Assembly (NCBI GenBank): GCA_003439945.1
Contig: QVRM01002189.1
Location: 2,363,001 to 2,427,000 of the forward strand
DNA: 64,000 bases
Reading direction: 5' to 3'
Source: Dermanyssus gallinae
Taxonomy: Eukaryota > Arthropoda > Arachnida > Mesostigmata > Dermanyssidae
In this document: positions 40,104-59,825 of the stretch, in pieces
How positions within the stretch are numbered: position 1 is the first letter of the stretch
How the letters are laid out: every line of letters starts with the position of its first letter
Program-made: the position numbers and the translations under genes
The notes under the pieces: generated by a model
Told to the model about the DNA's origin: nothing
The model's input: only the letters and a program-made list of their open reading frames with translations
The model's database searches: none

Positions 40104-40740
40104 ACATGATGAAGCACGATCACCATAAAAACAATGACAGCAAAAGCAACAGCAACAACCAACCGGTTCGTTCCACTACTGCACTGCCAAGAACGCAGCA
40201 ACGAAACCACAAACAATAGAGCTTGGATTCATATAGCAATTAGAGACCAACTAATTGTGGTTGCTGCAATTGAATAGACATAATCACAATGTTAACATCT
40301 GCTGCTCCTGCTGTTGTTGCTGCTGCTGCTGCAGTGGTAGGAGCGCGCTGAGGTTCGCGGCCACCACCATCACGACCACCAGCAGAAGAAGACACAGGAG
40401 AAGGAGAAGGGAAAAAGAACAATCTTCATCAGCATTACCACTATCACTATCACCACCACTATCACCACCCCAATGACAATAATCTCCGATTGTTTGACCA
40501 ATCGATCCTTACTTCTTCGTCGATTTGGTCTGTAACGTCGTGGACGACGATACAGGCAATTGCCTCTGCCACCACCACCAGCTGCAGGTGCAGGTGTTGC
40601 AGCTGCACCACCAGCAGCAGCAGCAGCAGGGACTGATTCCTCGCGCCTTCTACCACATTCACACAATCGGCGCCGAGCACAAGCTAACTACTAGCTGCCG
40701 GGCAGGCGGTCGAGCAAGTGAACCACAAATGACAGACAGA

Positions 40741-41338
40741 GAGTAGACGACCACGACGACAACAATGACAACAACAACACCGACGACGACAACAATGACA
40801 ACAACAACAACAACACCGACGACGACAACGATAATCATAACAACGACAACAACAACAACAACAACAACAACGACAACAGCGCGGCGGCGGCGGCGACTAC
40901 TATGGAGAGAGGGATCTGATAACCCACCGCAGAGCAGCAGGAGCAGGAGCAGCGGCGGAGACACCGTCTACAGTAGCGACGTCATCATCAGCCAGTGAAG
41001 ACGAAGAAGGCGAGAGTAAACGACACAAGACGAGAGGGCAAGTTGTTGTCGTGGTCGTCGTCGGTGTTTATGATGAGGGACTGGAGAGGGTAAACGCTGG
41101 TGACAACAACAACAACAACAACAACGATAAAAACCGACGACGACGACGACAACAACAACAACAACAACAACAAAAACGAGGTCGACGACGACAACAACAA
41201 CGATAAAAACCGACGACGACGACAACAACAACAACAAAAACGAGGTCGACGACGACAACAACAACAACAACGACGTCTACGACAACAACAACAACAACAA
41301 CAACAACAAAAACGACGTCGACGACAACAAGACGGATA
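40741..41338 (+). repeat. Large compound (AAC/GAC)n domain
   Basis: Two blocks (40741-40885 and 41100-41338) of AAC triplets mixed with GAC, GAT and GTC, partly organised as a 50-60 bp higher-order repeat (cgataaaaaccgacgacgac and aaaacgaggtcgacgacgac each occur at least twice). It borders the family D units. Confidence 0.9.
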
Positions 41339-41339
41339 G

Positions 41340-41600
41340 CAAGTCTAGCAAAAGAGTTGCGGGTTCAAACCCGGCGCGACACATAACTTTCATCATCAGC
41401 ATCATGTTGTACATTTTCGATTCGATCTTCAACAACAACAACAACAGCAACAAAAATAACAACAACAAAAACAACGACGACGACGATAACCGACAGACAG
41501 ACAGACAGATGAATGGCAGCTCTAGCATTGGAGTTGCGGGTTCAAACCCGGCGCGATACATCATCATCTTCATCATCAGCATCGGGACAGATGGGAGGAG
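41340..41600 (+). repeat. Tandem pair of tRNA-promoter-like (B-box) units, family D
   Basis: Two copies of gagttgcgggttcaaacccg followed by gcgcga(c/t)aca lie 177 bases apart (B boxes at 41362-41372 and 41539-41549), each followed by a (CAT/TCA)n stretch and flanked by (AAC)n. The reverse strand would spell RAGFEPAT, a well-known false protein made by such B boxes. The A boxes are degenerate. Confidence 0.55.
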
Positions 41601-43408
41601 CAAACACAGTGGCAGCGGCAGCGACGACAGCAGAAAGACAGAAGTTATCAGAAGTTGTGGTTAATAATAGTTCACTGGTACCGACAACAGTATTAGTTAG
41701 TGGCCGTAGCGAAGCGTAAAACGAAAGTAGAGTTGTCAGATCAAAATGGTTCTCCTAGTTAGTAGCCGTAGTAGGTAGTTAGTGGACGACGACGGCGACG
41801 ACTTTTAGCTGCTGCTGTTGTACTGTTGTTGTAGTCTGTACTGGCATGGCTGTGAGTGTGGGCGACACATGTTTTTTGGGGGGTGAATAGCAGCTGTTCG
41901 TGGCAGTTACTAACTGGTTTGCTAAAAGTAATGCGCTCACAACGCACCGAAGGAGCTCCTTACCCTTATCATCCTGGCCGGCCTTGCAGTAGAAGCTATA
42001 GTGGAGTTGTTATTATTACATTAAGCACAGTAATGTAACTGCTAAACTAGTACGAATCATAATAATATATTGTCGTGATTGTTGTTGTAGTTGTGGTATG
42101 TTGTACTATTTGGAACTAGAGGAAAAAGAAGGAAAAGAAAAGACCGACCCTATGCCTATTCTCTCAGGAGGGAGGCGGACTGGGAAGAGTCATTTTTATA
42201 AATGTTCTATGTTTTTCTACTCTTTGTCGTCGTCGTCGTCACAGATCATCTCTGTTACCGCGTGCCTATATAGATAGATAGGTTTTATTATTCTCTTCTT
42301 CTTATAGATAGATAGATAGATTATTATATAGAGCCAGTGAGCCAGCCAGCCAGCCAGTTGCAGCGGCTTACTTACGCGCGCCTCAAAGCGCCAAATCAAC
42401 GCAAATTCCTCTGTGAGCTGTTGCCATGGCAACCGCGCACCCACACCTGCTGCAGGGTAAGAGCAGAAGCGGCAACGTCTACCGCCCTCTCTCTCGTTCG
42501 CGCCCTCTTCCCTTACCCACACCTTTTTTTTTCTATGGGAGGTCTCAGGACTCAGGGGTATGGAGCTGCACACGCGTCGCCTGGCAGCTATTGCCAACAA
42601 CTAATGTGGCACTCACGAACCCCCCACTCTACCCGTGGTGCGTATTCCTCCGCACCCCCCCGCCCCCCCCCCAGACGGCTCAGCTTTGCGTGACAGTTCT
42701 TCGGCACCCTCAGCTTCTCCTTCTCTACGTCTTAAAATGAAAAAAAAAGCATTTTTAAGGAGGTTATTTTTTTTATTCTAGACCATCCTCGGTCCCCCAC
42801 GGGCTTGGAACTCAACCTGAGGTATATCTTCAATGTACCGAGGGCCGGACATGTTAAAATATCGAGCCCCTCTCTACTCCTTAGCCAACAACTATTACCC
42901 CGGCGACCAGCAGCAGAACTGCACTGCTGCAGACCGACCCACCGAGGGAGAGGGAAATCGTAGAAGAGGAGGAGGAGGAGGAAAAACCGCCTGCAAGTGG
43001 AAAGGGAATCTGAGAGAGAGAAAGAGACCGCAGTCGACGCAATTGATGATGATGACAATAATAATCATCATCATCGTCGCCACTATGATCAACACTCAAT
43101 CGTATTTTAATGTTAATATTTATCAATGTTGTTACTCGTTAAACGGTCATGATTTTGTTGTACGTGTTAGCGTTATACAATGTGGTAAGTGGTGATTGCT
43201 ATCGTCATCCACGCCATCGTCCGTCGGAAACAAAAATTCGGAAACATGCGAACGAACGCAGACGACGCCGTTCACGTACGCAAACAAAGATCGCCAATTT
43301 AGTCTATCTTTATGTGAAAACGCACTTAATATATACGCTACCATGGCTTAAACAACAACGTCCGGTATGCATTATGCATTTTACCAGTCAACCTCCAATA
43401 AAAAAAAA
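41601..43408. other. No gene recognised; RFX-type palindrome
   Basis: Contains (GATA)n-like runs near 42267-42325, a perfect GTTGCCATGGCAAC at 42420-42433, and (GGA)n near 42970. Confidence 0.55.
42420..42433. promoter_or_regulatory. RFX (X-box)-type palindrome
   Basis: GTTGCCATGGCAAC fits the dimeric RFX consensus GTNRCC-n-RGYAAC perfectly. No gene start is recognised nearby, so function is unproven. Confidence 0.35.
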
Positions 43409-43495
43409 ATATATATATATATACATGCATTGTACTGCCATAACTTTATTTTTTTGTACGGGTTATATGAAAATAAACCATGTATATATAAATAA

Positions 43496-43577
<82 letters not shown>

Positions 43578-43652
43578 TTATTTATATATACATGGTTTAT
43601 TTTCATATAACCCGTACAAAAAAATAAAGTTATGGCAGTACAATGCATGTAT

Positions 43653-43664
<12 letters not shown>
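43409..43664. repeat. Perfect 256-bp palindrome around a (TA)n core
   Basis: Every base from 43409 mirrors its complement about the axis 43536/43537. I checked the arms base by base, and the first mismatch is 43408 against 43665. About 84 bases of each arm (43423-43506 and 43567-43650) are non-TA sequence, including gcattgtactgccataact and gggttatatgaaaataaacc. The central 60 bases are pure TA. As RNA or single-stranded DNA this would form a hairpin of up to 128 bp. Confidence 0.97.

Positions 43665-43720
<56 letters not shown>
43665..43720. repeat. (TA)n array right of the palindrome
   Basis: Begins with aaatat and continues as pure TA to about 43720, so the palindrome lies inside a larger TA-rich block. 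Confidence 0.92.
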
Positions 43721-43725
<5 letters not shown>

Positions 43726-44634
43726 CATTTATATTGTATATGTGTTTATATATTTACGTGAAAAGAAAACTATATATACATTCTTATATAGTATATGTGT
43801 ATATGTTATTCAGAACCAGCCACCACACAGCAGAACGACCGTTTAAGCCGGGTGAAATGCGCACACGAATGCATCGAGGCATTCGAACACATGGGTGGAC
43901 TGCGCGGCGAATCCAAGATGGCAGCGCCCATCCGCGGCGTTCGATGTAGAACGTTCATGTTCTATCGTCAATCGTGTTCGATCTGACGGGGAGGAAGTCT
44001 TCGCGCAAGCAAGCGGCGACGGTTCGGTAGGCGGTTCGCGCAATCGTGGTATCGTGGTAGATACGTCTCCGTTCATATATCGATGGTCGGCCGTCTTTCG
44101 ACGACTAGTGACAGGCGACGACGTTCATTTCAACATTGTGACTCGACGCTCACAACAACCATTGTGGAACCAAAGAGAAGACAGCCTCAGTGACGTGAAG
44201 GGTAGAGCGTTATCGATCGTGCGTTTGAGCCAATGAGTTCGTTTTGCTCTTCTTATGGTCGTTCCTATAGCTGCTGCTGCTGCTGCTGCTGTTGCCGCTA
44301 GACATTGAGATCTAGTCTTGACCGTGGACGGGAGACCGGCCGGTCACGTCATGCAGCTTATGGCGCGTACTGTATTATTGGGGGGGAGGTAATAAGTGAG
44401 TGTGCCGATTCACGTGTTCAACACGTTTCTCACGTCTCACGTGCTGTATTGGTGTTCTACGTGTGAATCTGTGGCGGCGTTCGCCTTCTCCACGAGCCAG
44501 GTACGTCCAGGTGTAACAAAGTCATAAGAGCTGTACTAATATTAATCAGAGGTGTAGCACCAGCAGCAACAACGCTATCTGTTGACTTGTTTTGAATAAC
44601 AACAGCAACAACGACAACAACGACGACGACGACG

Positions 44635-44698
<64 letters not shown>

Positions 44699-44734
44699 CG
44701 ACGACGACGACGACGACGACGACGACAACAACAA

Positions 44735-44765
<31 letters not shown>

Positions 44766-46983
44766 AACAACGACGACGACGACGACAACAACAACAGTTC
44801 GTAGGCCAGCACCTCTGCCGCCTAAACTTTACACTGCTCCAGCTTCAGACTGCTATTGTTGGTGTATGCTGGTATTGACTGATACTGATTGGTCGAGCAT
44901 TAATAACGACATTTTGCAACAACGATAACAACAACAGTGGAAGTAGCAACAGTAATTATAACAACAATAACAACAGCAGCAGCAGTAGCACCAGAAATAA
45001 CGACAGCAAAAGCAGTATCGTCACACCAAACAGCGTTTGCATTCGCACAAACCCGCGTTGTCGATATGTGGGTGGGCGTGGGAGCGCCAATGGTATTATA
45101 CTAATGATCAATAATTAATATATTCATGATACACAGAGCAGGTACGTATGTAACTATAGTCGGACGCCCGTACACGGGTACGTACACGTTGTTGGTAAAC
45201 ATTTATTCTTCGTCTGCCGTGACTCATTCACTTGAAAGGCAGAACGCATATAATAATCACAGTAACTGAAAGGATGATTTCGAATAATGCCATGATTACT
45301 CGCCCGACGACCCGCGATCGAATTCACTCACAGCGATCCGTTTCCAGCGCCGCAGTCCGCACTTTTTTTTTTTTTTTTATACAGGACGCGGAAATGCTTT
45401 TAGGCACGCTGTGCAGGGCTACAGGCCGGCTGGTGGTAGCTGATGATGGTAGTCTTGTCTAACACTCTGTAAATTACAGTCTGCACTAACTAGTATTACT
45501 AAGCGGTAGGTTTTATTCCGTGACACCGATAGGCGTGGCCTATTGTTTTTGTCGTCGTTTCGTATTGTGTCGTTTGTATTGTTAAAAAAAATATATATAT
45601 ATATATATATTTATTTGTTTGTATTGTGTTACGACTGTTATCTGCCCTGTTTGTTTTCAACCTAATTTTTCATTCGAAATGGTTAAAGGCGTGGCGATGC
45701 GGTACGCGGACGCGTTGACTTGATAATCCACTGCATTGTGTTGGTTTTGCGCCACTCTTACACGACACTGCCTATCGATCATGCATGCACACACAGCTTG
45801 CGGATGCACAAAAAAGGGGGGTTATAGGGTTTAGCAACTGCATTCAGTTCACTTATATTGTAGGCGGAGATAAGCCGGGCACCTCTACAGACTCTGTCTA
45901 GCGTCACGTTACAGCTAATCTGTTTATCGGTCGTTACGGCGCGCACACAATGGGAGAGAGAGAGGGAGAGAGCGAGTATAGTTAGAGGAGGAGGCGCGTA
46001 TTTGAACATAAGTACACCGTACTAAGCGTCGCTATGCTAAGGATTTCGAGTTCAAGTACGTAATAAGCTTGCGACTGGCCATTGTTAATGATAGATAAGT
46101 ATTCCCATCTCTAAATGCCTATTTAGCCAAGCCAGCAGGCGTCCCGACCGGTACGGACCCCTCGAATTGAATACTAGGCTTGGGGCGTTAACCAATATTC
46201 GGCCCCGTATTGGTGGCGGTAAGTCACCTGTCATCGTTTGAAGTAGTATTAAAGAATGGCTCCAGCTTCTCGCCTCTTCCTGAGACCATTTAGGTGAGAG
46301 GGATTTGGTGGGTATTATGCCAACAACATCGGCATCGAGTCCCACACTACCCGCTTTGGGTGTGCGTTAAAGCATTTTTCCTCTAACAAAACAAAAAAGT
46401 AAGTCACCTATTCGTACAAAAAGCTAGCCTTAACAAGAGCTCAAAGCAAAGTTCCCGTTGCTACAAGCTCAAGTTCAAACGTGGTTTATTCAGCGGAACT
46501 GCATTTTGCAATGCTGATGCTCTCGGTTAATAACAATGGCTGAAAAATGAATCAAACGCCGAGACAAAAGGCACACTTGACATATTTCAAGGAATGATTT
46601 GAATAAGCACTTTATACCAGAAGTAATTTCACAAGAATTTCTAAGCAGCGTTTGTTACAATGCCAAACAATAAGGGAGGCTCTTACATACACGCAAATGA
46701 AGTGATCCACTCATACAGCATTTTCATCGTACAGAACGGCAACTGGTAAAAACTCTGCGGATAAATATAACTATTCAACCTGGGTAGGTGATCCCCTATC
46801 CAAAGCACTAACAATCTCGATTTAGGATATACCTAGATTATCGGTCTGATTCAGTTTGTGAAATTAAAAGCCATTTTCCTATTTCGCGAGCAAAGAGGTG
46901 CTTCGATGTGAGGCATCTAATTTGTTTGGGAATGTAGGCCGAGGTTTTTTGGAGAGGCGGCATGCAAGTGTGTTGACTAGGTT
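43721..46983. other. No gene recognised; CpG-rich stretch at 43840-44240
   Basis: The CpG-rich part is open in two frames (to 113 codons) and contains a YY1/Pho-like caagatggcagcg near 43912, a pattern common at transcription starts, but no conserved protein. Trinucleotide arrays follow. Confidence 0.45.
44590..44797 (+). repeat. (AAC)n/(GAC)n array, about 208 bp
   Basis: Near-perfect AAC core at about 44636-44698, flanked by blocks of GAC; among the purest triplet arrays here. Confidence 0.95.
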
Positions 46984-47307
46984 TCAAAAACACTGAGGGC
47001 GCTGCGAAAGGTGTTGCACGTCTAGCTGATGTTCGATTAAGGTAGCAACTAGTGGAAACGCAATCTCCGTGGGTACAATACCTCGCAAAATTTGATTTGC
47101 TACCATAGAAACCCGCAGCGTGTATATTTTTCCCACATTAAGTGCGTAACATCGAATTAATAAGTCACGGACCGGATCCCTTCGTCTCCTAGAAAAAAAT
47201 GGTGCATACATGCTAATTGCATAATTCTGTCTTACTCTTACTCTCCGGAGAATTCCATAGCCACCACTCCAGAGAAGGATACCATAGTGTAGCATTAGTG
47301 GGAACAC
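46984..47307 (-). mobile_element. LINE RT C-terminal fragment
   Basis: A 107-codon frame contains PLMLHYGILLWSGGYG and RVRQNYAISMYAP, the pattern of the region after the RT palm in CR1/Jockey-like LINEs (Tyr-Gly...Trp-Gly followed by Gln-Lys/Asn-x-Ala-Ile). It is closed by a TAG at the 3' side. No flanking RT motif was seen in the same frame. Confidence 0.5.
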
Positions 47308-47517
47308 GGCCTTAATAACATGATGTGTCTATATCATATGCCCTTCCTCCGATTGTCGATGTACCTAGATGGAGGAAGGGTTTGCACATCGAATCCACGC
47401 TGGAACTAGAGCCATAGTAACTCCCGCCGATTTTAGCTGATTATGTTGCGATGGGACACAGTCACTTGACAGCTCAGATCACATGTTAAGTCAGCGGCGA
47501 TGAACGAATATCGTCAT

Positions 47518-47883
47518 TTACACAGTGTGAGCTCGTTGATTTTTGATCAAGATACCATATAATGCTGCTGACGACTCAAGGTGAGGTCGATAAAGAACGC
47601 GAATTAGCTGCTGTTTGCATGTACTATCGCGGGCCACAGAGTTTCTCACGTTTGCCAAGTTACATACCAGCATATGACAACACAAAACTCTAGAACCTTC
47701 TCGGGAATCTAAAAACGCGACATATGGGTGTAACCAGCGCCTAGATACTAGGTGTCTCAGGCTTAATTCGGACGTGAAGCATACCTTTTGGAAGCGACCT
47801 TTTTCAAGATAATAAAATTGGGGCTGAAAGTATATGAAAACCTTAGAAACCTTAAAAAAATAAGGATAATATGCGACCTTCAC
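47518..47883 (-). mobile_element. Second LINE RT C-terminal fragment
   Basis: The - strand frame contains VRNSVARDSTCKQQLIRVL followed by YRPHLESSAALYG, close to the usual LINE pattern (a polar helix, then RPxLEYAS.vW). It overlaps in family position with the fragment at 46984-47307, so the two probably come from separate insertions in the same orientation. Confidence 0.42.
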
Positions 47884-49074
47884 TCCGCCGCAGTATGTCT
47901 TTGCATAGGCTACGCTGCTAAGTAACTAACTGTTGCGCGTACGTAGGCGCCTTGCCGAACCTTCGGTCGAACGTGGTAACTATCCGATAATTTACCCATT
48001 ACTTTTAGTGTACATATTGCGAGTAACTACATTAGTAGCGACAGTTTCACTTAAACCCTTGAAATAAACGTGGGATTCAATCAAACTTTTTTAATCAAAC
48101 AAAAGCAAGGAAGTGTTTTTAATGTTGCACAAGGTGAAATATTCTGTATCGAAGTTACTAAGTCTGGTAACAAGGTTCAAATCTACTATTCGAGCGGGTT
48201 TAAGTCCCGCTTGCACGGTGGTCATTCGTCAGATGTGATAAGCACCGGCGCGTGATCCCCAATGCAGGCCTAAGTTTGTTTGGCTATATGAGAAGACACC
48301 GAATCCTGCTGAAACTTATACCGTTGGTCTTTAAAAAGGCTCTCTGATCCACGACATCAGCTTACCCTTTACAATTAGGCCCAGACACTTCACTCCGTTC
48401 ATTTTGACTCAATGAACTCATTGGGACTCCAGGAATTCAAATGAGCAGTCTGCGCCCGCAATTAGTTATTGATTTACTAATTAATTCGTGGCCCGCATTA
48501 TTACTGAGTCAGGTGCTTGCACACTACTCGCTTAAAATTGCTGTTGTCGTCGTCGCTGCCTTCTTTCTGCAGCCATGGCCGATCGTTTTGCCTGTTCACA
48601 GATTGTTCAACGATAAAAAAATTCTTAGCAGAGAAGAATATGATTGGAGGCGTGACAGGCGAAGAGTACGTTAGGGTATATTGCTTATCCGTATGACTAT
48701 GTACTTCTCGTATCTTGTAGGTCCTTGCCTTGATATGAGTCTTTATGTTCCGGTGCATTACGGTGGTATTCGAGACGTTCAAGTTAAGATCAATGTTTGC
48801 AGCGCCTTGCGTCGGATTCGCCTTCAATCACGCTGATTATAGCGGGTTTCCGCACAGCTACCGAGTCTGTTTTGTTGTGTCATTGAATAGTGTGCAAAAC
48901 GAACTGTTTGTAGACTTTAAGCTGTAGCTTACTCTTAATGGCTTTAATATGCTTAACCGCCAAATGGAGCCCTACCACACTATGCGGCTTTATTTTCATG
49001 GTTTCTGGCATAACGATACCTGCGTAGTTACCACGAGGCGATCAGACTGAGTGAAGAGAATATATATGAAGAGA

Positions 49075-49077
<3 letters not shown>
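47884..49077. other. No gene recognised, upstream of PGS1
   Basis: The frame 48441-48674 has a hydrophobic stretch (KIAVVVVAAFFLQPW) and a basic end but no known family; an upstream PGS1 exon could hide here. Confidence 0.45.
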
Positions 49078-49110
<33 letters not shown>

Positions 49111-49124
49111 GTATATATATATAC

Positions 49125-49166
<42 letters not shown>

Positions 49167-49216
49167 GTATATATATATATACATATGTATATGTATATAT
49201 ATATATATATATATAT
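49078..49216. repeat. (TA)n array with TACATATGTA blocks, directly before PGS1 exon 1
   Basis: Four tacatatgta palindromes are spaced through about 139 bp of TA repeats, ending 22 bases before the exon's 3' splice site. This AT-rich block sits where the branch point should be. Confidence 0.95.
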
Positions 49217-49238
49217 GCGGTTCTTGTAATTATTGCAG

Positions 49239-49275
49239 GTCAAACTGAACCAGGTTCAACATGTACTAGGAAAAC
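49239..49275 (+). other. PGS1: Probable 5' untranslated part of the first visible PGS1 exon
   Basis: A pyrimidine-containing tract ending in attgcag at 49232-49238 looks like a 3' splice site directly after a (TA)n array. If used, 37 bases of untranslated exon precede the ATG, implying a non-coding exon further upstream that I cannot place. Weaker acceptors exist at ccag (ends 49252) and ctag (ends 49269). The last would remove the in-frame stop and allow an upstream coding exon. Confidence 0.45.
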
Positions 49276-57360
<8,085 letters not shown>

Positions 57361-57468
57361 ACAAGTGTATAGTTTTATCTAATTTCCTTAATTGCGGTTA
57401 TGACTGTTTAGTAAATATTTAATATATTGTGGTGTCCTATTGTTTCTGTAAATAGAAGATGCATTTTT

Positions 57469-57472
<4 letters not shown>

Positions 57473-57535
<63 letters not shown>
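57473..57535. repeat. (TA)n array in the PGS1 3' region
   Basis: 63 bp between the stop codon and the candidate polyadenylation signal; it may be transcribed. Confidence 0.94.
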
Positions 57536-57537
<2 letters not shown>

Positions 57538-57591
57538 GACAAATCAAAAGTGCACATTAAGAAACGTACATGTTTCAAGGTGTCCTCATAA

Positions 57592-57597
57592 AATAAA
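57592..57597 (+). promoter_or_regulatory. Candidate PGS1 polyadenylation signal
   Basis: AATAAA lies 232 bases after the PGS1 stop, beyond a (TA)n array. No nearer canonical hexamer was noticed. The context (tcataaaataaaatcg) is A-rich, so this is a position-based call. Confidence 0.4.
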
Positions 57598-58049
57598 ATC
57601 GCCTTCATTATTATTATTGTATAAAGTGGTGTGTTTATAGTGGTCATATACGTATTGTTTCTAGTACGAGTATACGTACTCCTGCAAGGAAAACGTGACT
57701 AATCGCCAAATAAGCGGGTACAATTTGCAAGCGCCAATTTGGCTCTCCGCCAAGCAAAAACCGTTTACAAACAAAAAACTGGCCAAAGTCTTTGGAGTGA
57801 TGGATCGTTGGCTTCTTAGGTCATTGGAGCGTACACCAAAAACTGTCCTAGCAATGCACATTTTGTAAGTTGACGTAGAGGAGATACGTTGCCTTGTTCG
57901 AGGGAGTGATGTCCATAATCACATTTATGGCTGCCACGTGGTACGAGCTTTTTGTATTAGCAAAAAGAAAAAATAAAATGCGTGCGTGTTCAGTTTATTC
58001 TGAAATCATAATTGGGTTGTAGTGTCGGGCGGGATGCTCAAAAGTGTCA

Positions 58050-58320
58050 AAAGTGATGCTTGTCTTCCTGGCTTTTTTGTTCGCTTAGAGAACGATGCAC
58101 ATTCCCGTTGTTACAATAGGTCTCTATTTAGTATCCGACGTACCGGCACCACTACAAGGCATCTGAAGGAGGTCCGGCGCTTTCAATTTCAACTGAGCCT
58201 GCGCAGTCGAAAACAAACGAATCTACATGATGATCGGCAGACGTCTGATGTGATACATAGTGCAAAAAACGTTTTTAACCGGTCGTCGCTCGTCATCAAC
58301 GAGTGTCCATGAAGAATATT
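58050..58320 (+). pseudogene. Possible BED-type zinc finger remnant of a hAT transposase
   Basis: The frame at 58022-58312 contains RTGTTTRHLKEVRRF, like the BED-finger pattern TGTTxLxRHLKxxH of hAT transposases. The expected metal ligands are incomplete (one Cys and the last His are lost) and no hAT catalytic block is present. It sits between the two convergent genes. This is a motif resemblance only. Confidence 0.3.
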
Positions 58321-59298
58321 GTGCTACTTTCTTTTACAGCTGAAGCTACTGTTTAGCGCAATTGGTTGAATAAGCAAAGTCGTTAACTATTCAATGCAAA
58401 CACTATTCTAATAGTAAAAATACATTTATCTAATAAACATACATCTAACAGTAAAAACAGGGAAGAAGCAGAGTATAGAGTCTAGGCTAGGTTTAACGCG
58501 GCTCTCTAAAAGATCACTTATATCGTCGCATGCAGTTATCACGGAATACCCTGTATTACTGTATACTTTTAGTGGAGTGTGGCTTAGAGTTGTACCATAG
58601 CTCCACAGGTAGTCACCACGCCCAACTGCTTTTCCGCATAGCTGTCGCTTTAATGGGGGCTTTAACTTACGGACGTTGTAGGGCAAATATAACCTTGAAC
58701 CTGGCGGCTTGCGTCCACTTGGCTATCTGAAAAGCCTTAATAAACTATTAAGTCATGCATATTCAAACGATATTTAACAAAAAAAAACTAGCAAGGATAC
58801 CTGCAACACTGGCGTCAATAAGAATATTTGAGACATCCGTTGACTCTTGCAGTGTGTAAAGGCTAAAAAGGCGATAAGCTGCTGTTACTAAAAACCGAAA
58901 TTACGCGTTCGAGCCTCACAGATGTAAACGTAAAGGTATCCGCATGTTTCCGCGTGCAACAAACCATATACGAAGCCGATATTGTTCGGAAGAATCTGCG
59001 CCATGCTGATTTAATTTCACATATTTGTGAAATTATTTTTACCGTTGTCACGATTTAATTGGAAAAGTAGAACTAATTCTTAATCAATTATGTATCCTAC
59101 GTTTAGCTCATACAAACTAACGCCATTAGATCATTTATTATACGGCGTTATAACAGAAGGCCGTAATTTCTAGTACATATTTATTCACATCAAATTCTGT
59201 GGGTCAAATTTTTGGAAGAAAGAAACCTTACTTCGACGTGTTAACCGTCATATGTACAATTGTACATGCTTGAGCAGTTTTAATAACTGTTTCGTTGG

Positions 59299-59332
<34 letters not shown>
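59299..59332. repeat. (TA)n array between PGS1 and SLC26
   Basis: 34 bp, uninterrupted. Confidence 0.93.
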
Positions 59333-59335
<3 letters not shown>

Positions 59336-59825
59336 GAAAGTTGTAGTTGCGACTGTACCTCCGGTAGCACTTTAAACGGCGAGGAGCCATACTAGTGCGA
59401 CCTGCCCGGACATTTACAGCGCGCATATATTCGAATGAACGAACGCAACATACACAATACATGTGCATGCCTATTTATTGCACATACACCTGGGTCAACG
59501 TCGCTGAGGCGTCGGGTATTGTGCACCTAGCGATGGCGACGTTCTCTCTGCGAACGTCCGACAAGGAGCGACGTTTACGGAAGTCTTCCCGCCCTTGGTT
59601 CTAGTGAGTGAACCATTGTGACCGGATTGGGACCGCCAAGGATCTTAGCGTCTTAGGTAGTAGCAATGCGAGTTTCTAGATATACATATTTTCTTGCTTG
59701 GGGGGGTGGGGACAACTTCGGCAGCACCGTCGAACGGCAGTGAACACAGTGAACACAATGGGCACATTTTGTACTCCCAACAGTTTTGTGTCTCGAGTTT
59801 TCTCAGTTTCTCAGTAACGTTTGCA

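Larger units (their letters stand above)
57598..59825. other. Intergenic space between convergent PGS1 and SLC26
   Basis: Contains the possible hAT remnant and a TA array. No other exon-like conservation was seen. Confidence 0.6.

Noticed and set aside
41277..41603. - strand frame with two RAGFEPAT motifs
   Set aside because: RAGFEPAT is the known false translation of a tRNA-like B box; the + strand B boxes explain it.
44546..44812. Poly-Asn/Asp frame on + and poly-Leu/Ser frame on -
   Set aside because: Pure AAC/GAC repeat composition with no flanking domain; both strands are open for the same reason.
46085..46345. - strand frame with DLPPPIRGRILVNAPSLVF
   Set aside because: It looks somewhat protein-like and may be a repeat 5' region, but I could not link it to a family.
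48185..48215. tRNA T-arm-like gcgggtttaagtcccgc
   Set aside because: A stem-loop with a B-box flavour but no A box or tRNA fold around it.
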